From a virus: a DNA stretch of 58,423 nt. This document shows, one piece after another, positions 28,533 through 36,752 of this stretch. Below the pieces are notes generated by a model. It was not told where the DNA came from and searched no databases. It saw only the letters and a program-made list of their open reading frames with translations. The translations under genes and the position numbers were made by a program. Every line of letters starts with the position of its first letter. Within the stretch, counting starts at the first letter, position 1. The stretch covers positions 1-58,423 of the IMG/VR virus record IMGVR_UViG_3300023174_000191; one strand, written 5' to 3'.

Positions 28533-29669
28533 TTATGATTTTTTCGTAAATGAAATATCACTTAATAAAGAAGGTATTTTTGCTTTTAAAGAAGCTATCT
28601 TTCCCCATTGAGGGTCTGATTTAGTAGGAGCGCAGGGACCGACAGGAGATATATCAGTTAATGCTCCAATTGCATCTATTAAATCTTCCATCCACGATTT
28701 CCATTTATTACCTAAAATTAATGGCTCAGATGAATTAGTACCTAATTCCATCTTTTTAGCATTGACAGATACCATATCTTTAGCGTCAATTGTAATAGCA
28801 GTTTCAGATGATAATGCAATACCTTTCTTAGCAAACGCTATAATTTCTTTTTGAAAACTATTAAATACAATTCTACCCGATGATATTAAAGTTTGCGGAG
28901 TCGTTCCCCAATTTTCATCTTTCCAAGAAGTTAAACTATATTTGTTAGTAGATGACAATACTTTAGAAGCTTGTTCGAATTCTATATTTTGACCAGAAGC
29001 TTGAACTATTACATTATCTTCTTTGTTGAAGTCTTCAGTAATAAATCCATTTATCTTACCTCCTTTTTCTTGTACAGAATTTCTGAATATAGTAATAGGA
29101 GCGGCAGGTTTACCATTTGACCATTTAGGTTGCACAGTAAATTTACCAGATTTAGGCGTTGTAGAAAATCTAATTGAATTTCCATATCGACCTTCAATTA
29201 ACATATCACCTATATAATGTTGTAATGGCTGAACTTTATCATTTTCTGTAAAGTTATCGTCTACTTTTGGGTCTTTAGGTTTATTAGTATTTCCAGCTGC
29301 TGCAGAATTATAATTTCCAGCATCGCCAGAAGTCATATTTTTTTGTACTGTTTTAGCAGTTTGAGTTGGTAATGAATTATGATGTATACTAGATTGTAAA
29401 GATACTACATCTAAATAATAATTGTCACTAGTATTTCTAATTGAAGTACCATATGATGACGGTCCTTTAATTAATAGAACAGCTTCACCTACAATAGGTA
29501 TTCTTAAAAATCCAATATTTAATGGCTTTGCAGTTATAGTAGTAACTTCAGCAACGTCAGATGCTGGACCTCCTCCTAATTCTTTTACTTTTAAACCGTA
29601 TATTAAATTAGGTTTGTCATCATTATAGATAACTTCTAAAACTTCCCCGGCTGAGATTTCATATTTCAT
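28533..29669 (-). CDS. gp5: baseplate hub / spike protein, gp5-like without lysozyme
   Basis: A 378-residue protein. Residues 1-90 have the OB-fold pattern of gp5/gpV hub proteins (SAGEVLEVIYNDDKPNLIYG, then GFLRIPIVGEAVLLIKGPS). T4 gp5 (575 residues) carries a lysozyme domain after the OB fold; here that domain and its catalytic Glu-rich signature are absent, as in cyanophage homologues. The C-terminal half (ISSGRIVFNSFQKEIIAFAK and TAITIDAKDMVSVNAKK) has the alternating pattern of a triple-stranded beta-helix needle. It would form the tail-tube spike base. Confidence 0.78.
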   Translation of the reverse strand: MKYEISAGEVLEVIYNDDKPNLIYGLKVKELGGGPASDVAEVTTITAKPLNIGFLRIPIVGEAVLLIKGPSSYGTSIRNTSDNYYLDVVSLQSSIHHNSLPTQTAKTVQKNMTSGDAGNYNSAAAGNTNKPKDPKVDDNFTENDKVQPLQHYIGDMLIEGRYGNSIRFSTTPKSGKFTVQPKWSNGKPAAPITIFRNSVQEKGGKINGFITEDFNKEDNVIVQASGQNIEFEQASKVLSSTNKYSLTSWKDENWGTTPQTLISSGRIVFNSFQKEIIAFAKKGIALSSETAITIDAKDMVSVNAKKMELGTNSSEPLILGNKWKSWMEDLIDAIGALTDISPVGPCAPTKSDPQWGKIASLKAKIPSLLSDISFTKKS

Positions 29670-29670
29670 A

Positions 29671-30105
29671 TTAATTCAATCCGTCTATAATATCGTTAAG
29701 TTCAGCTTCTATTTGTTCCTGCTGTGAAGCTAAATCAACTACTTTTTTGTTAATTACTTCTTCATCCTGTGCAAGTCCATCTAACTCCCCTAGAAGTTGT
29801 TTCTTTTCTTCTTCAGATAGAATCCAAGAATTTCCAGTATCAGTTTGTACTCTATTGTTAGTAGAAACTAACCGTTGGACTACAGCGGCTAGTTTTACAA
29901 GGTGTTCGTCATTCTTAACACCTACTTCTATATATTCTTTGATTAAAGGTACAATTACTGTTGCGTCCCCTATGTTTTTAATTAGTGGTCTTAATTCACC
30001 AATTAACATATTAATCTGACGGTCTTTTTTAGAACTGTTAGAGTAAATGTCTTTCATCAAATCGGAAAATTTCTTTCCTTTAAAAATTTCTATATCAAAA
30101 TCCAT
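29671..30105 (-). CDS. helical protein between hub and late sigma factor, unknown
   Basis: A 144-residue, mostly helical, acidic protein (residues 85-140 are Glu/Gln/Lys-rich: SEEEKKQLLGELDGLAQDEE). It starts 13 nt after a late-promoter element and stops one base before the gp5-like gene, so it is probably made late with the baseplate. A chaperone-like or tail-assembly role would fit, but no family is recognised. Confidence 0.58.
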   Translation of the reverse strand: MDFDIEIFKGKKFSDLMKDIYSNSSKKDRQINMLIGELRPLIKNIGDATVIVPLIKEYIEVGVKNDEHLVKLAAVVQRLVSTNNRVQTDTGNSWILSEEEKKQLLGELDGLAQDEEVINKKVVDLASQQEQIEAELNDIIDGLN

Positions 30106-30118
30106 AAATTCCTTTAAA

Positions 30119-30127
30119 ATAAATATC
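30119..30127 (-). promoter_or_regulatory. late-promoter element heading the baseplate operon
   Basis: The minus strand reads GATATTTAT then TTTAAAGG, 13 nt before the ATG at 30105. Downstream run the hub, gp25 and gp6 genes with almost no gaps, so it may serve the whole baseplate block. Confidence 0.65.
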
Positions 30128-30128
30128 T

Positions 30129-30944
30129 TTATTCTAGGAATTCTGATTTTTTAAATTTTGCTTTATCTAAAGAAATATTTCCAGTATGTTTATATGTAAA
30201 ATACATTTCAGCATAAGCATTTTTCATTGCATTTACTACCCTTGTAATGTATTGAGTTTTGACTCCGGTTCTATCTCTAATTAAAATGTATAAAGCTTTT
30301 TTGTTGAAGTTTTCAATATTCTCTCTATTTCTAAATAACTCTAAAACTGAATCGGCTACTTGAATATCTGCTTGCTTTTTAAATAACACGTTTAAATTGT
30401 TATCCATATATTCTACAAACAAATCCATAAACTCTTTCTTTTCAGCTACTTCCTCTTCTCTTAAGACTTCATTGATAATATTTCTTTGATCATCAATTGC
30501 TTCAGTCGGCTCAGTATTTTTAAATTTGTTATAATTTGCATTATTATGAATAATCAAATAATTTTTTGCAATAATAGAAAAATACGAAAATGCCTTACCT
30601 TTATTTGGATCGACATACTTATGTATTTTTTCATTTAAAAAAGCTACCACTTCATGTTTCACATCTTCATAAGGAACATCAAAGTGATAAAATTTAAAAG
30701 TATGAATAATATTCTCTACTAGCTTATCAAATGGATATTTAATTTCAGCATCATATAATCTATTACGCTCATATTCATTTTCTAACTGATTATACAATAG
30801 AATTGCATTTTCTGTTTCTTTAGTAAAGTATTGTTTATTTTTAGGTTTACGTCCCCTCGTTTTAGGTTCCGTAACTTCTGTAATAACTTCAGCTACGGGA
30901 GCTTCAATTATTAATTCTTCTACATTATCGCTCATACGCTTCAT
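30129..30944 (-). CDS. gp55: late-transcription sigma factor, T4 gp55-like
   Basis: A 271-residue protein. After a basic, disordered N-terminus (TRGRKPKNKQ) residues about 70-160 show a sigma region-2 pattern: ENIIHTFKFYHFDVPYEDVK, then NKGKAFSYFSIIAKNYLI, which corresponds to the promoter-melting and core-binding helices. Like gp55 (185 residues) it lacks a region-4 domain of normal size; a shorter C-terminal helical part remains (IRDRTGVKTQYITRVVNAMK). It likely directs host RNA polymerase to the GATATTTAT elements found before the virion genes. It overlaps the membrane-anchored gene upstream by 20 nt. Confidence 0.82.
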   Translation of the reverse strand: MKRMSDNVEELIIEAPVAEVITEVTEPKTRGRKPKNKQYFTKETENAILLYNQLENEYERNRLYDAEIKYPFDKLVENIIHTFKFYHFDVPYEDVKHEVVAFLNEKIHKYVDPNKGKAFSYFSIIAKNYLIIHNNANYNKFKNTEPTEAIDDQRNIINEVLREEEVAEKKEFMDLFVEYMDNNLNVLFKKQADIQVADSVLELFRNRENIENFNKKALYILIRDRTGVKTQYITRVVNAMKNAYAEMYFTYKHTGNISLDKAKFKKSEFLE

Positions 30945-31206
30945 TTATTGTATTAGTTAAATCATCTGCTAGATCTTTGATTTCTTTAAATACAAAACCA
31001 ACTTCGTCATCAGCTTCAAATGACCCCTTAATATCAATTTCTTTTAATTGTACTTGAACATCTAATACCTTTTCTCTGACTACATCAACTACATCTATAT
31101 AAAAAGATACTTGATCTTCTAATTGTTCTAATTGTTTTAATAAATTAATAATGCCATAAGTTCCTATGGCTATAACTAAAGACAATATACATATTACTGT
31201 TATCAT
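30925..31206 (-). CDS. small membrane-anchored coiled-coil protein
   Basis: A 93-residue protein with one N-terminal membrane segment (residues 1-20, MITVICILSLVIAIGTYGII), then a coiled coil (LLKQLEQLEDQVSFYIDVVD) and an acidic C-terminus. It overlaps the HD gene by 4 nt and the sigma-factor gene by 20 nt, so the three are coupled. A similar membrane-anchored small ORF next to late regulators is seen in other T4-like phages, but its function is unknown. Confidence 0.6.
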   Translation of the reverse strand: MITVICILSLVIAIGTYGIINLLKQLEQLEDQVSFYIDVVDVVREKVLDVQVQLKEIDIKGSFEADDEVGFVFKEIKDLADDLTNTINEAYER

Positions 31207-31949
31207 GGTGTTCCAAATATTTCATCAAAGGCAGATTTTAAATTTTCATTTGTAACCTGGTCTCCAATATTAGATAATTTTGATTTTACTTTTGGTTCTT
31301 GTTTAGAAGTTTCAGGAGCGTGATTAGTATTACCTTCAATTAAAGTAGCTAAATGATCAGCGTGATGTAACAATATAGGCATATCACAATTAAGTGAAAA
31401 TTCAGGAAGGCCTCCCATTAAATAAGATTCATTACCTTTTGAATATAAACCATCATGTAGTTTAATTGCTAAAAATTCATTTTCTGAAACGTCTATTCCA
31501 TACTCTTGAAGTAGAAATAAACTTCTATCTGGAACTTTCATAAAGGTTAATCTTCCATTGATTTTATATACTTGACCTCTTTTAACGTGCCAATCTGAAT
31601 CGTTAGGAATATAATAATCTTCTTTAGCATTTCCAATTTTACCTAAATCATGATTCAGTGCTGAAAATACTAGTTCTTCTTTTGTAAAATTACTTACGTT
31701 TGCGCCAGAAGCTTGCCAAGTTGAATATAATTCTAATGAACATTTTACTACTCTATTTACGTGATCAATATAACCTCCTGGAAAACAATTATGCCTTGTT
31801 GAATGTGATGAAGCAGGTGCAGTACAAATCTTCTCTGCTAAACCTTCATACATTTTAGTTAATTTTTCTTTTCTAGGACTTTGAATAAAAGTATCAATAG
31901 TATTCATTAACAAGTCCCATTGCTTTTCCGTATCTTCTATTTTGTGCAT
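31203..31949 (-). CDS. HD-domain phosphohydrolase (YhaM-like)
   Basis: A 248-residue protein with an HD metal site: HNCFPGGYIDHVNRVV (about 53-68), NHDLGK (about 99-104) and a later KLHDGLYSK (about 163-171) and LHHADHLA (about 195-202). The GGYIDHVxRVVK arrangement matches the HD part of YhaM-type 3'-5' exoribonucleases, but the OB domain of those enzymes is missing. It could hydrolyse nucleotides or trim RNA 3' ends. Its 3' end overlaps the small membrane protein. It lies after a ClpP-type protease with 9 nt between them. Confidence 0.75.
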   Translation of the reverse strand: MHKIEDTEKQWDLLMNTIDTFIQSPRKEKLTKMYEGLAEKICTAPASSHSTRHNCFPGGYIDHVNRVVKCSLELYSTWQASGANVSNFTKEELVFSALNHDLGKIGNAKEDYYIPNDSDWHVKRGQVYKINGRLTFMKVPDRSLFLLQEYGIDVSENEFLAIKLHDGLYSKGNESYLMGGLPEFSLNCDMPILLHHADHLATLIEGNTNHAPETSKQEPKVKSKLSNIGDQVTNENLKSAFDEIFGTP

Positions 31950-31958
31950 AACTTTAAA

Positions 31959-32594
31959 TTAAATTACTTCGTCAATTACTCCTAACTCTTTTGCTTTTGA
32001 TGCTGAAATATAAAAATCTTTTCTGCAAGACTTTCTCCAAAAATCTTCAGTTTGATTTGTTTTGTCAGCCATCATAGTATAGAAATCATTTTCTAATCCA
32101 TCTATATGATCTGCATTTGCTTTTATATCTGCAGACTTACCAAATATTTCAGCTGACGCTTCGTGAAGCATAATAGTAGTTAATTTAGATGCAATTCTTT
32201 TTCCAGTACCACATGCTAAAATCATTGCCGCTGCTGACATTGCTCTTCCTCTTGCTATAATATTAACAGGTACGGATATAGACTCAATATAATCAATTAT
32301 ACCTAAAGCTTCATATACATCTCCGCCATTGGAATTAATTAATAAATTTATTGGATCGTTAGCGTTTTCTTCAGGACGGTTCTTAAGAATAATTCTTACT
32401 TTAGATATAAAATCAAATAGTGAACCTAACATAATATCACCATGCATATAAATTACAGACTCATCTATATTTAATCCATAGTCAATCTCATTGAAAGTGT
32501 CATCTTCTTTTTTAGAATCTTCTAAATCAACAATTTTCTTTTTTGGTTTTATAGGAGCATCTTCATAGATGTCCATTTTTATTGTTTTTGTCAT
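31959..32594 (-). CDS. ClpP-type serine protease
   Basis: A 211-residue S14 protease with an intact triad: S120 in GRAMSAAAM, H144 in MLHEAS, D193 in KDFYIS. The strand motif INSNGGDVYEALGI is also typical. ClpP works in a barrel with Clp ATPases; a ClpP fold is also used by some phages as a capsid-maturation protease. No scaffold or capsid gene is adjacent, so the target is unclear. The first 40 residues are a charged extension. The element before it is similar to, but weaker than, the early-promoter pattern. Confidence 0.85.
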   Translation of the reverse strand: MTKTIKMDIYEDAPIKPKKKIVDLEDSKKEDDTFNEIDYGLNIDESVIYMHGDIMLGSLFDFISKVRIILKNRPEENANDPINLLINSNGGDVYEALGIIDYIESISVPVNIIARGRAMSAAAMILACGTGKRIASKLTTIMLHEASAEIFGKSADIKANADHIDGLENDFYTMMADKTNQTEDFWRKSCRKDFYISASKAKELGVIDEVI

Positions 32595-32647
32595 ATCGAT
32601 TTTTAATTTAAAGTAATATAAGGTTTTCTTTCGTAATTAAAAAGATA

Positions 32648-33172
32648 TTACATTAACTTTTTCAAAGCACGATTGGCTTTTGCTAAAGCTCTAGTTAATT
32701 CAGCTCGCTTACCTTTTCTAGTTTCAAGAATTAAATCTGATTTTAAACCTTTTATTTCTTTACCCAAAGCTAATAACTCAGCATCTTTTTCTTGCTTTGT
32801 TAATTTCTTTTTCTCTACTTTAGGTTCAATAATAGTAACTGGCAATGTGCCTTTTAAATCTGTTTGCTCAACTCCTTTATGAAATACAGTGCCGTCAGCT
32901 GCTACATAAAGTTTCATAAATTTCCATCCTTTAGGGTGACCTGATCTATTTACAGCTCCTCTTTCAACAGGCGGTTCAACATGTAAATTTACACATCTGT
33001 AACATAATACTGCAGTTGCTTTTTCAGAAACAATTACCCATTCTTTACATTCAGTTCCTTTCCACCACTTACCTCCAGGTACAGAATTTTGACAAATCAT
33101 TATTCTTTGATTGTCTTTAATCTTAGATTTGTACTTTGACTCTGCAACTTTTTTAATTGTTTTTGCTTTCAT
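32648..33172 (-). CDS. zinc-ribbon-like basic protein, unknown
   Basis: A 174-residue protein. Four cysteines in the first 62 residues (MICQNS, TECKEW, LCYRCV) could bind a zinc ion. Then a GHPKGWKFMKLYVAADGTVF segment, a basic linker and a Lys/Arg/Leu-rich helix at the C-terminus follow. The layout suggests nucleic-acid or protein binding. It is 13 nt after the four-helix membrane protein. I do not recognise the family. Confidence 0.55.
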   Translation of the reverse strand: MKAKTIKKVAESKYKSKIKDNQRIMICQNSVPGGKWWKGTECKEWVIVSEKATAVLCYRCVNLHVEPPVERGAVNRSGHPKGWKFMKLYVAADGTVFHKGVEQTDLKGTLPVTIIEPKVEKKKLTKQEKDAELLALGKEIKGLKSDLILETRKGKRAELTRALAKANRALKKLM

Positions 33173-33185
33173 AACTTTTATTTAT

Positions 33186-34187
33186 TTAATAAATTTTTAC
33201 TCCGTACGATGCTCTATCTTGAGATTTTTTAGCCTCTACTTTTGCTGCTATTTTAGCCGCTTCTTCATCAATTATAGGCTCCTGGGGTTCAATATCCATT
33301 GGAATTGATTCGATTGGTTCTTGGGGTGTTTCTGATTGTATATCCTTCACTATAACAGCTAGTTCTTCATCAGTGAATATATCTAAATTATCTTCTTTAG
33401 ATTCATTTAATTGGTTATATGCAATTACCATACAAATAGCAAGTGGGTCAAACACAATCATAAATAAAATTATTAATATATTAACAACTTTATCCATTGG
33501 TACATTTAATACTTTTGAAATGTAAGTAAGTGAACCTAATTCTGATGATAGTTCATTTTTTAAACTAGACTGAGTAATTCCTAATTTTAATTTAGATGAC
33601 TCAGTGGAATATTTTACAATACTATCATTCAACTGAGCAATTTCTTTATTTAATATTTTAATTGACTTATCTGTATTTGAAGCTGACTTCTCTACTGATT
33701 TAAAAGATTTATTAGAGTTAATTAAATTTGATGCTCGCTGCTCTTGAGAATTTCTAATAGAAGATAAATTATTTAATTGATTAGTTTTACTTTCTAATTG
33801 TGATTGATATGATACTAATCCAGAGTCGAAATAAGATTTCTTAACACTTAAACTGTCAGTAATTGATTGCGTTAAATCATATTTAGATTTTGTTGTTTGG
33901 TACGCTCCAGATAAAAATCCATATATACCTATAGAAGTTATTATAGCTATAATTGTTACAGCAGAAACTAAATACACTCTCAATGTCTTATTAACAACTT
34001 TCCATTGTTGATAAAGATAAGATGCAATCACTAATTTTGAAATTTCCAAAGTAGATGCCATCGCTATTACTGCTATCATTGCGCCGGCAAATAATTTAGA
34101 TAGACCTATAATAGAAAAAAATGCCGCGCAAGCAGCTAATGCTAGCGCGACAACTCCAACTAATATTTTTAAAGCAGTTTTATTCAT
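33186..34187 (-). CDS. polytopic membrane protein with long coiled-coil segment
   Basis: A 333-residue protein with membrane segments at about 5-30, 32-55, 72-95 and 240-262 (VVNILIILFMIVFDPLAICM). Between the third and fourth lie about 130 residues of heptad-like Ser/Asn/Lys sequence (SQLESKTNQLNNLSSI and so on), predicted to form an antiparallel coiled coil on one side of the membrane. The acidic C-terminus has Pro-Glu repeats. Related proteins with a DPLAICMVIAxN segment occur in T4-like phages. Its role might be in membrane remodelling or lysis timing; it is not a classical holin. It overlaps the 59-residue gene upstream. Confidence 0.65.
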   Translation of the reverse strand: MNKTALKILVGVVALALAACAAFFSIIGLSKLFAGAMIAVIAMASTLEISKLVIASYLYQQWKVVNKTLRVYLVSAVTIIAIITSIGIYGFLSGAYQTTKSKYDLTQSITDSLSVKKSYFDSGLVSYQSQLESKTNQLNNLSSIRNSQEQRASNLINSNKSFKSVEKSASNTDKSIKILNKEIAQLNDSIVKYSTESSKLKLGITQSSLKNELSSELGSLTYISKVLNVPMDKVVNILIILFMIVFDPLAICMVIAYNQLNESKEDNLDIFTDEELAVIVKDIQSETPQEPIESIPMDIEPQEPIIDEEAAKIAAKVEAKKSQDRASYGVKIY

Positions 34188-34359
34188 CAGATTCCAATCC
34201 TAATCGTTCAACAACTAAATCAATTTCTTTTCTAATGCTTTGAATTTGAATTATTGCATCAGCTCCAGAAATATCAGTATTTGAAATAGCTCTTTCTAAT
34301 GTAGTTAGTTTTGTGGATTGGGCTTCTAACTTTCTTAAAGTTTGTTCTTTGTAGCGCAT
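34180..34359 (-). CDS. 59-residue coiled-coil peptide
   Basis: A short frame starting at ATG 34359 (MRYKEQTLRKLEAQSTKLTT, ending LGLESDE). It is helical and heptad-like, and its stop overlaps the start of the membrane-protein gene by 8 nt, which supports real translation and coupling. The function is unknown; it may assemble with the coiled coil of its downstream neighbour. Confidence 0.6.
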   Translation of the reverse strand: MRYKEQTLRKLEAQSTKLTTLERAISNTDISGADAIIQIQSIRKEIDLVVERLGLESDE

Positions 34360-34464
34360 GGCAAATTATAATTTATAGTTAATAAAAATTATTATAATAC
34401 TAGTATAATAATATAATAATAAATATTATAATATTAATAAAAGAAAATATAATTATGTAACTGT
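34360..34464 (-). other. AT-only intergenic spacer
   Basis: This 105-nt stretch is almost pure A and T. It contains an ATAAATATT sequence at 34419-34427 that resembles a late-promoter element but lacks the usual final C/G, so I do not call it. No gene or hairpin of note is visible. Confidence 0.4.
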
Positions 34465-35397
34465 TTATGAAACAGCCTCTTTTTGCAAAGTATTTTTATG
34501 CAGTAATCGATAATTCAATAAAGCTAACTCTTTTGCTTTAGCTTCGATCATAATATCAATATCATTACCGTATGTATCAATATAGTCAGTAACGTAATCA
34601 GAATGCGCTCTAGGATTGAGCTTGTCATTGGATTCGTGTAACGATTTCGATTCAGAGTAATGTACTACAGGCTTAATATTCGACCAAGTCGACATAGCAA
34701 GCTCTAATGCTTCTTGTTCTGTCTGACCGCCATCGCAAAATCTATGATGATGATAGTCAAACACGATCGGTATTTTTGTTTTCATATGGATTAACTCATG
34801 TAAGTCTCGCACTGAATACATAGATGCTTTATCGTCATTTTCAATAGTTAAACGGGCTCGGACGCCCTCGGATAGCCTATAAAAGTTTTTACACCAAGTA
34901 TCAGCTGCTGTATACTTATCACCATAAGTTGCACCAACGTGAATATTAATTTTATTATAAGGAGTACGAGACAAACCCATTAAGTCAAATAACTTTGCAT
35001 GCATCTCTAAATCTAAAATAGTATTGAGTACTACTTCTTCACGCGGAGATGCAAGTAAATTAAAAGGACCTGGGTGAGTCGTTATACGCACACCATTGTC
35101 AGTAGCGTATTGACCACATCGGGCTAACACGGTACAAATTTCATTATAGTCTGGGAAAGTAGTTACGTCGACTTTATTGCCCCAAGGAAATAAATCACTA
35201 CCTAAACGAAAAAAGAAGATGTTATTATCTACATTCCATTTAAGAATAGTTTCTAAATCTAACGCATTTTGCAATGCTAATGCAGAAGCGTGTGCTACAC
35301 CTTTTTCTTCTAAAGTAGCTTTGCGCATAGCTCTACCGGTAAGAATACCTTTCTTACCTAGAGTCATATTAATACAAGCATAACCGATATTACCCAT
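34465..35397 (-). CDS. uvsE: UV-damage endonuclease (UvdE/UvsE family)
   Basis: A 310-residue TIM-barrel enzyme of the UVDE family. Recognisable signatures are GYACIN at the start, FFFRLGSDLFPWG (61-73), THPGPF (107-112), HVGATYGDK (153-161), ENDDK (186-190), FDYHHHRF (213-220) and HYSES, which provide the metal ligands. The family cuts 5' to UV photoproducts, giving an alternative excision pathway; T4 uses the unrelated DenV. It has its own early promoter (35434-35466) and is followed by the AT-rich spacer. Two or three base changes per codon do not suggest decay; all motifs are intact. Confidence 0.93.
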   Translation of the reverse strand: MGNIGYACINMTLGKKGILTGRAMRKATLEEKGVAHASALALQNALDLETILKWNVDNNIFFFRLGSDLFPWGNKVDVTTFPDYNEICTVLARCGQYATDNGVRITTHPGPFNLLASPREEVVLNTILDLEMHAKLFDLMGLSRTPYNKINIHVGATYGDKYTAADTWCKNFYRLSEGVRARLTIENDDKASMYSVRDLHELIHMKTKIPIVFDYHHHRFCDGGQTEQEALELAMSTWSNIKPVVHYSESKSLHESNDKLNPRAHSDYVTDYIDTYGNDIDIMIEAKAKELALLNYRLLHKNTLQKEAVS

Positions 35398-35433
35398 AAC
35401 TTATTATTTTTTATTTATTATTTTTTATTTAGT

Positions 35434-35466
35434 ATAAAGATAAGGCATTCATTCGTAATTACCTAA
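35434..35466 (-). promoter_or_regulatory. early promoter before the UV endonuclease gene
   Basis: Minus strand: TTAGG, exactly 17 nt, then CTTATCTTTAT. The -7-like box fits TAnnTTTR of the Bacteroidota sigma factor. It is one of eleven elements with the same spacing. Confidence 0.8.
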
Positions 35467-35472
35467 TGAATC

Positions 35473-35706
35473 TTATTTTATTTTTTTAGGTCTGCCTCTT
35501 TTAGGTAATTCGACCTGGTCGTCAATTTCAACTGCTTCTTCTATAGTTTGACAAAAATACATAATACCTTCTTTACGAATAGCAATATCCGCATTTAGCC
35601 ATTTTTTAATACCGTCGACATCTTTTACCCTAGATTCTGGATAATATCGTAATATTTGAAGTAAATTGTCATTGAAGCGCACCAAATGCGTTGAAGTTGG
35701 AATCAT
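35473..35706 (-). CDS. small protein with basic C-terminus, unknown
   Basis: A 77-residue protein. Its last 12 residues (LPKRGRPKKIK) are an AT-hook-like GRPKK motif that could touch the minor groove of AT-rich DNA. The rest is a mixed alpha/beta segment with an IRKEGIMYFCQTIEEAV stretch. It ends just before the early promoter of the UV endonuclease and lies 3 nt after the 155-residue gene. Confidence 0.55.
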   Translation of the reverse strand: MIPTSTHLVRFNDNLLQILRYYPESRVKDVDGIKKWLNADIAIRKEGIMYFCQTIEEAVEIDDQVELPKRGRPKKIK

Positions 35707-35709
35707 AAC

Positions 35710-36177
35710 TTAATTTTCTGAAATTCTACTTACCTTACCTAACATTGTATATACTTTACAATATTTTTGTTGATGAAATATTTTTCTTTGTGGTTTTGTT
35801 AAAGTCTGCTCTGATAATAAATAACCAGTTAATATCATTTGATTGACTGTATCTGCTATAAGTGCTAAAGACTCTGAATTGATAATAAGCTTATCATTTA
35901 AGAACATCATATTAACAGGAGCTTTTTCTGAAATAGAAGCGGCTACAATAGTTTGAAGTTTACTTTTAAATGCATCTACTATATCATCAAATTTATCAAG
36001 GTCAGGTTTAATTTCAGAAGTATCATAACGGTCTTCAGGGTCTTCATAATTTTCCGATCCAATACCATAAGATTCTTCACATATTAAATCATACATGAAC
36101 AGTAATCTTTCATCCTCTGGCAAACTGTCAAAGAATGAATAATCTGATTCTGATATTATATAGTCGTTAAAATTCAT
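35710..36177 (-). CDS. acidic protein, unknown
   Basis: I start this gene at ATG 36177 (MNFNDYIISESD), giving 155 residues. A longer frame from 36204 is possible, but its first nine codons would lie over a late-promoter element, while the internal ATG has an AAAGGGAAAA sequence just before it. The protein is acidic in its first half (PEDERLLFMYDLICEE, NYEDPEDRYD) and helical in the second. No family is recognised. Confidence 0.62.
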   Translation of the reverse strand: MNFNDYIISESDYSFFDSLPEDERLLFMYDLICEESYGIGSENYEDPEDRYDTSEIKPDLDKFDDIVDAFKSKLQTIVAASISEKAPVNMMFLNDKLIINSESLALIADTVNQMILTGYLLSEQTLTKPQRKIFHQQKYCKVYTMLGKVSRISEN

Positions 36178-36388
36178 ACGTTTTCCCTTTAATAAATATC
36201 TCATAAGATAGCCAAGCCGGGTCAGTTATGTGCTTTAATTTTGAAAATATTTCCGGATTATGGAAAAACATTCTCAACTGTCTTTGACGGTCTTCAGAAT
36301 CTTTAATAACATTAATTTCATTAAGTAATGTTATTTCAGATATAGATAGTAATTGTTGAATTAATTCAACTAGTTTTGTTTTAGACAT
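36167..36388 (-). CDS. small helical protein, unknown
   Basis: A 73-residue helical protein (TKLVELIQQLLSISEITLLN). It overlaps the upstream gene by 8 nt and the start of the 155-residue gene by 11 nt, and its 3' end contains the late-promoter element of that gene. Overlap on both sides supports a real gene in a packed operon. Confidence 0.55.
   Translation of the reverse strand: MSKTKLVELIQQLLSISEITLLNEINVIKDSEDRQRQLRMFFHNPEIFSKLKHITDPAWLSYEIFIKGKTYEF
36192..36200 (-). promoter_or_regulatory. late-promoter element inside the 3' end of the 73-residue gene
   Basis: Minus strand GATATTTAT then TAAAGGG, 14 nt before the ATG at 36177. It decides the start of the downstream gene. Confidence 0.6.
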
Positions 36389-36752
36389 TTTTATAAAGAG
36401 TATTTAGATATGATGTAATCTCTGGTGTTAGAGCATAACCTTCTGCTACATATTTAATACATAGCAGAACAGTCATATACTCTTTGTCATTTGGATAATA
36501 TTTTGTTGAAATTTTATTTCGAACTTCATAAAGCTTATCCAATACTTTAATCTTTTTCTCTTCCGAATCATATCCGTTATAATCAAATTGGTTTGCAAAT
36601 TCTTGCTCAACTAACATTGAATTGACAGACTCACTTAAACTACTACTAGTAGCCATAGTTGGACTTTGTCCTTGAGTTATTTGTCTTAACTTATCCGCGG
36701 TGTCATGTTTAGACATTACGTGATTAATAAATGATTCAAAAGGAGCTGCCAT
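36381..36752 (-). CDS. helical protein, unknown
   Basis: A 123-residue protein with a Ser/Thr-rich linker (QSPTMATSSSLSESVNSM) between an N-terminal helix and a C-terminal helical domain (EYMTVLLCIKYVAEGYALTP). Its first base is shared with the stop of the upstream membrane-anchored gene and its end overlaps the 73-residue gene. The dense overlaps indicate one operon running from the methyltransferase gene. Confidence 0.55.
   Translation of the reverse strand: MAAPFESFINHVMSKHDTADKLRQITQGQSPTMATSSSLSESVNSMLVEQEFANQFDYNGYDSEEKKIKVLDKLYEVRNKISTKYYPNDKEYMTVLLCIKYVAEGYALTPEITSYLNTLYKNV

Noticed and set aside
28533-29669. Tail lysozyme
   Set aside because: The hub OB fold and needle are present, but no lysozyme domain lies between them.
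32595-32647. Twelfth early promoter before the ClpP gene
   Set aside because: A CTTATATTAC box is present, but the TTAGG part at 17 nt is missing.
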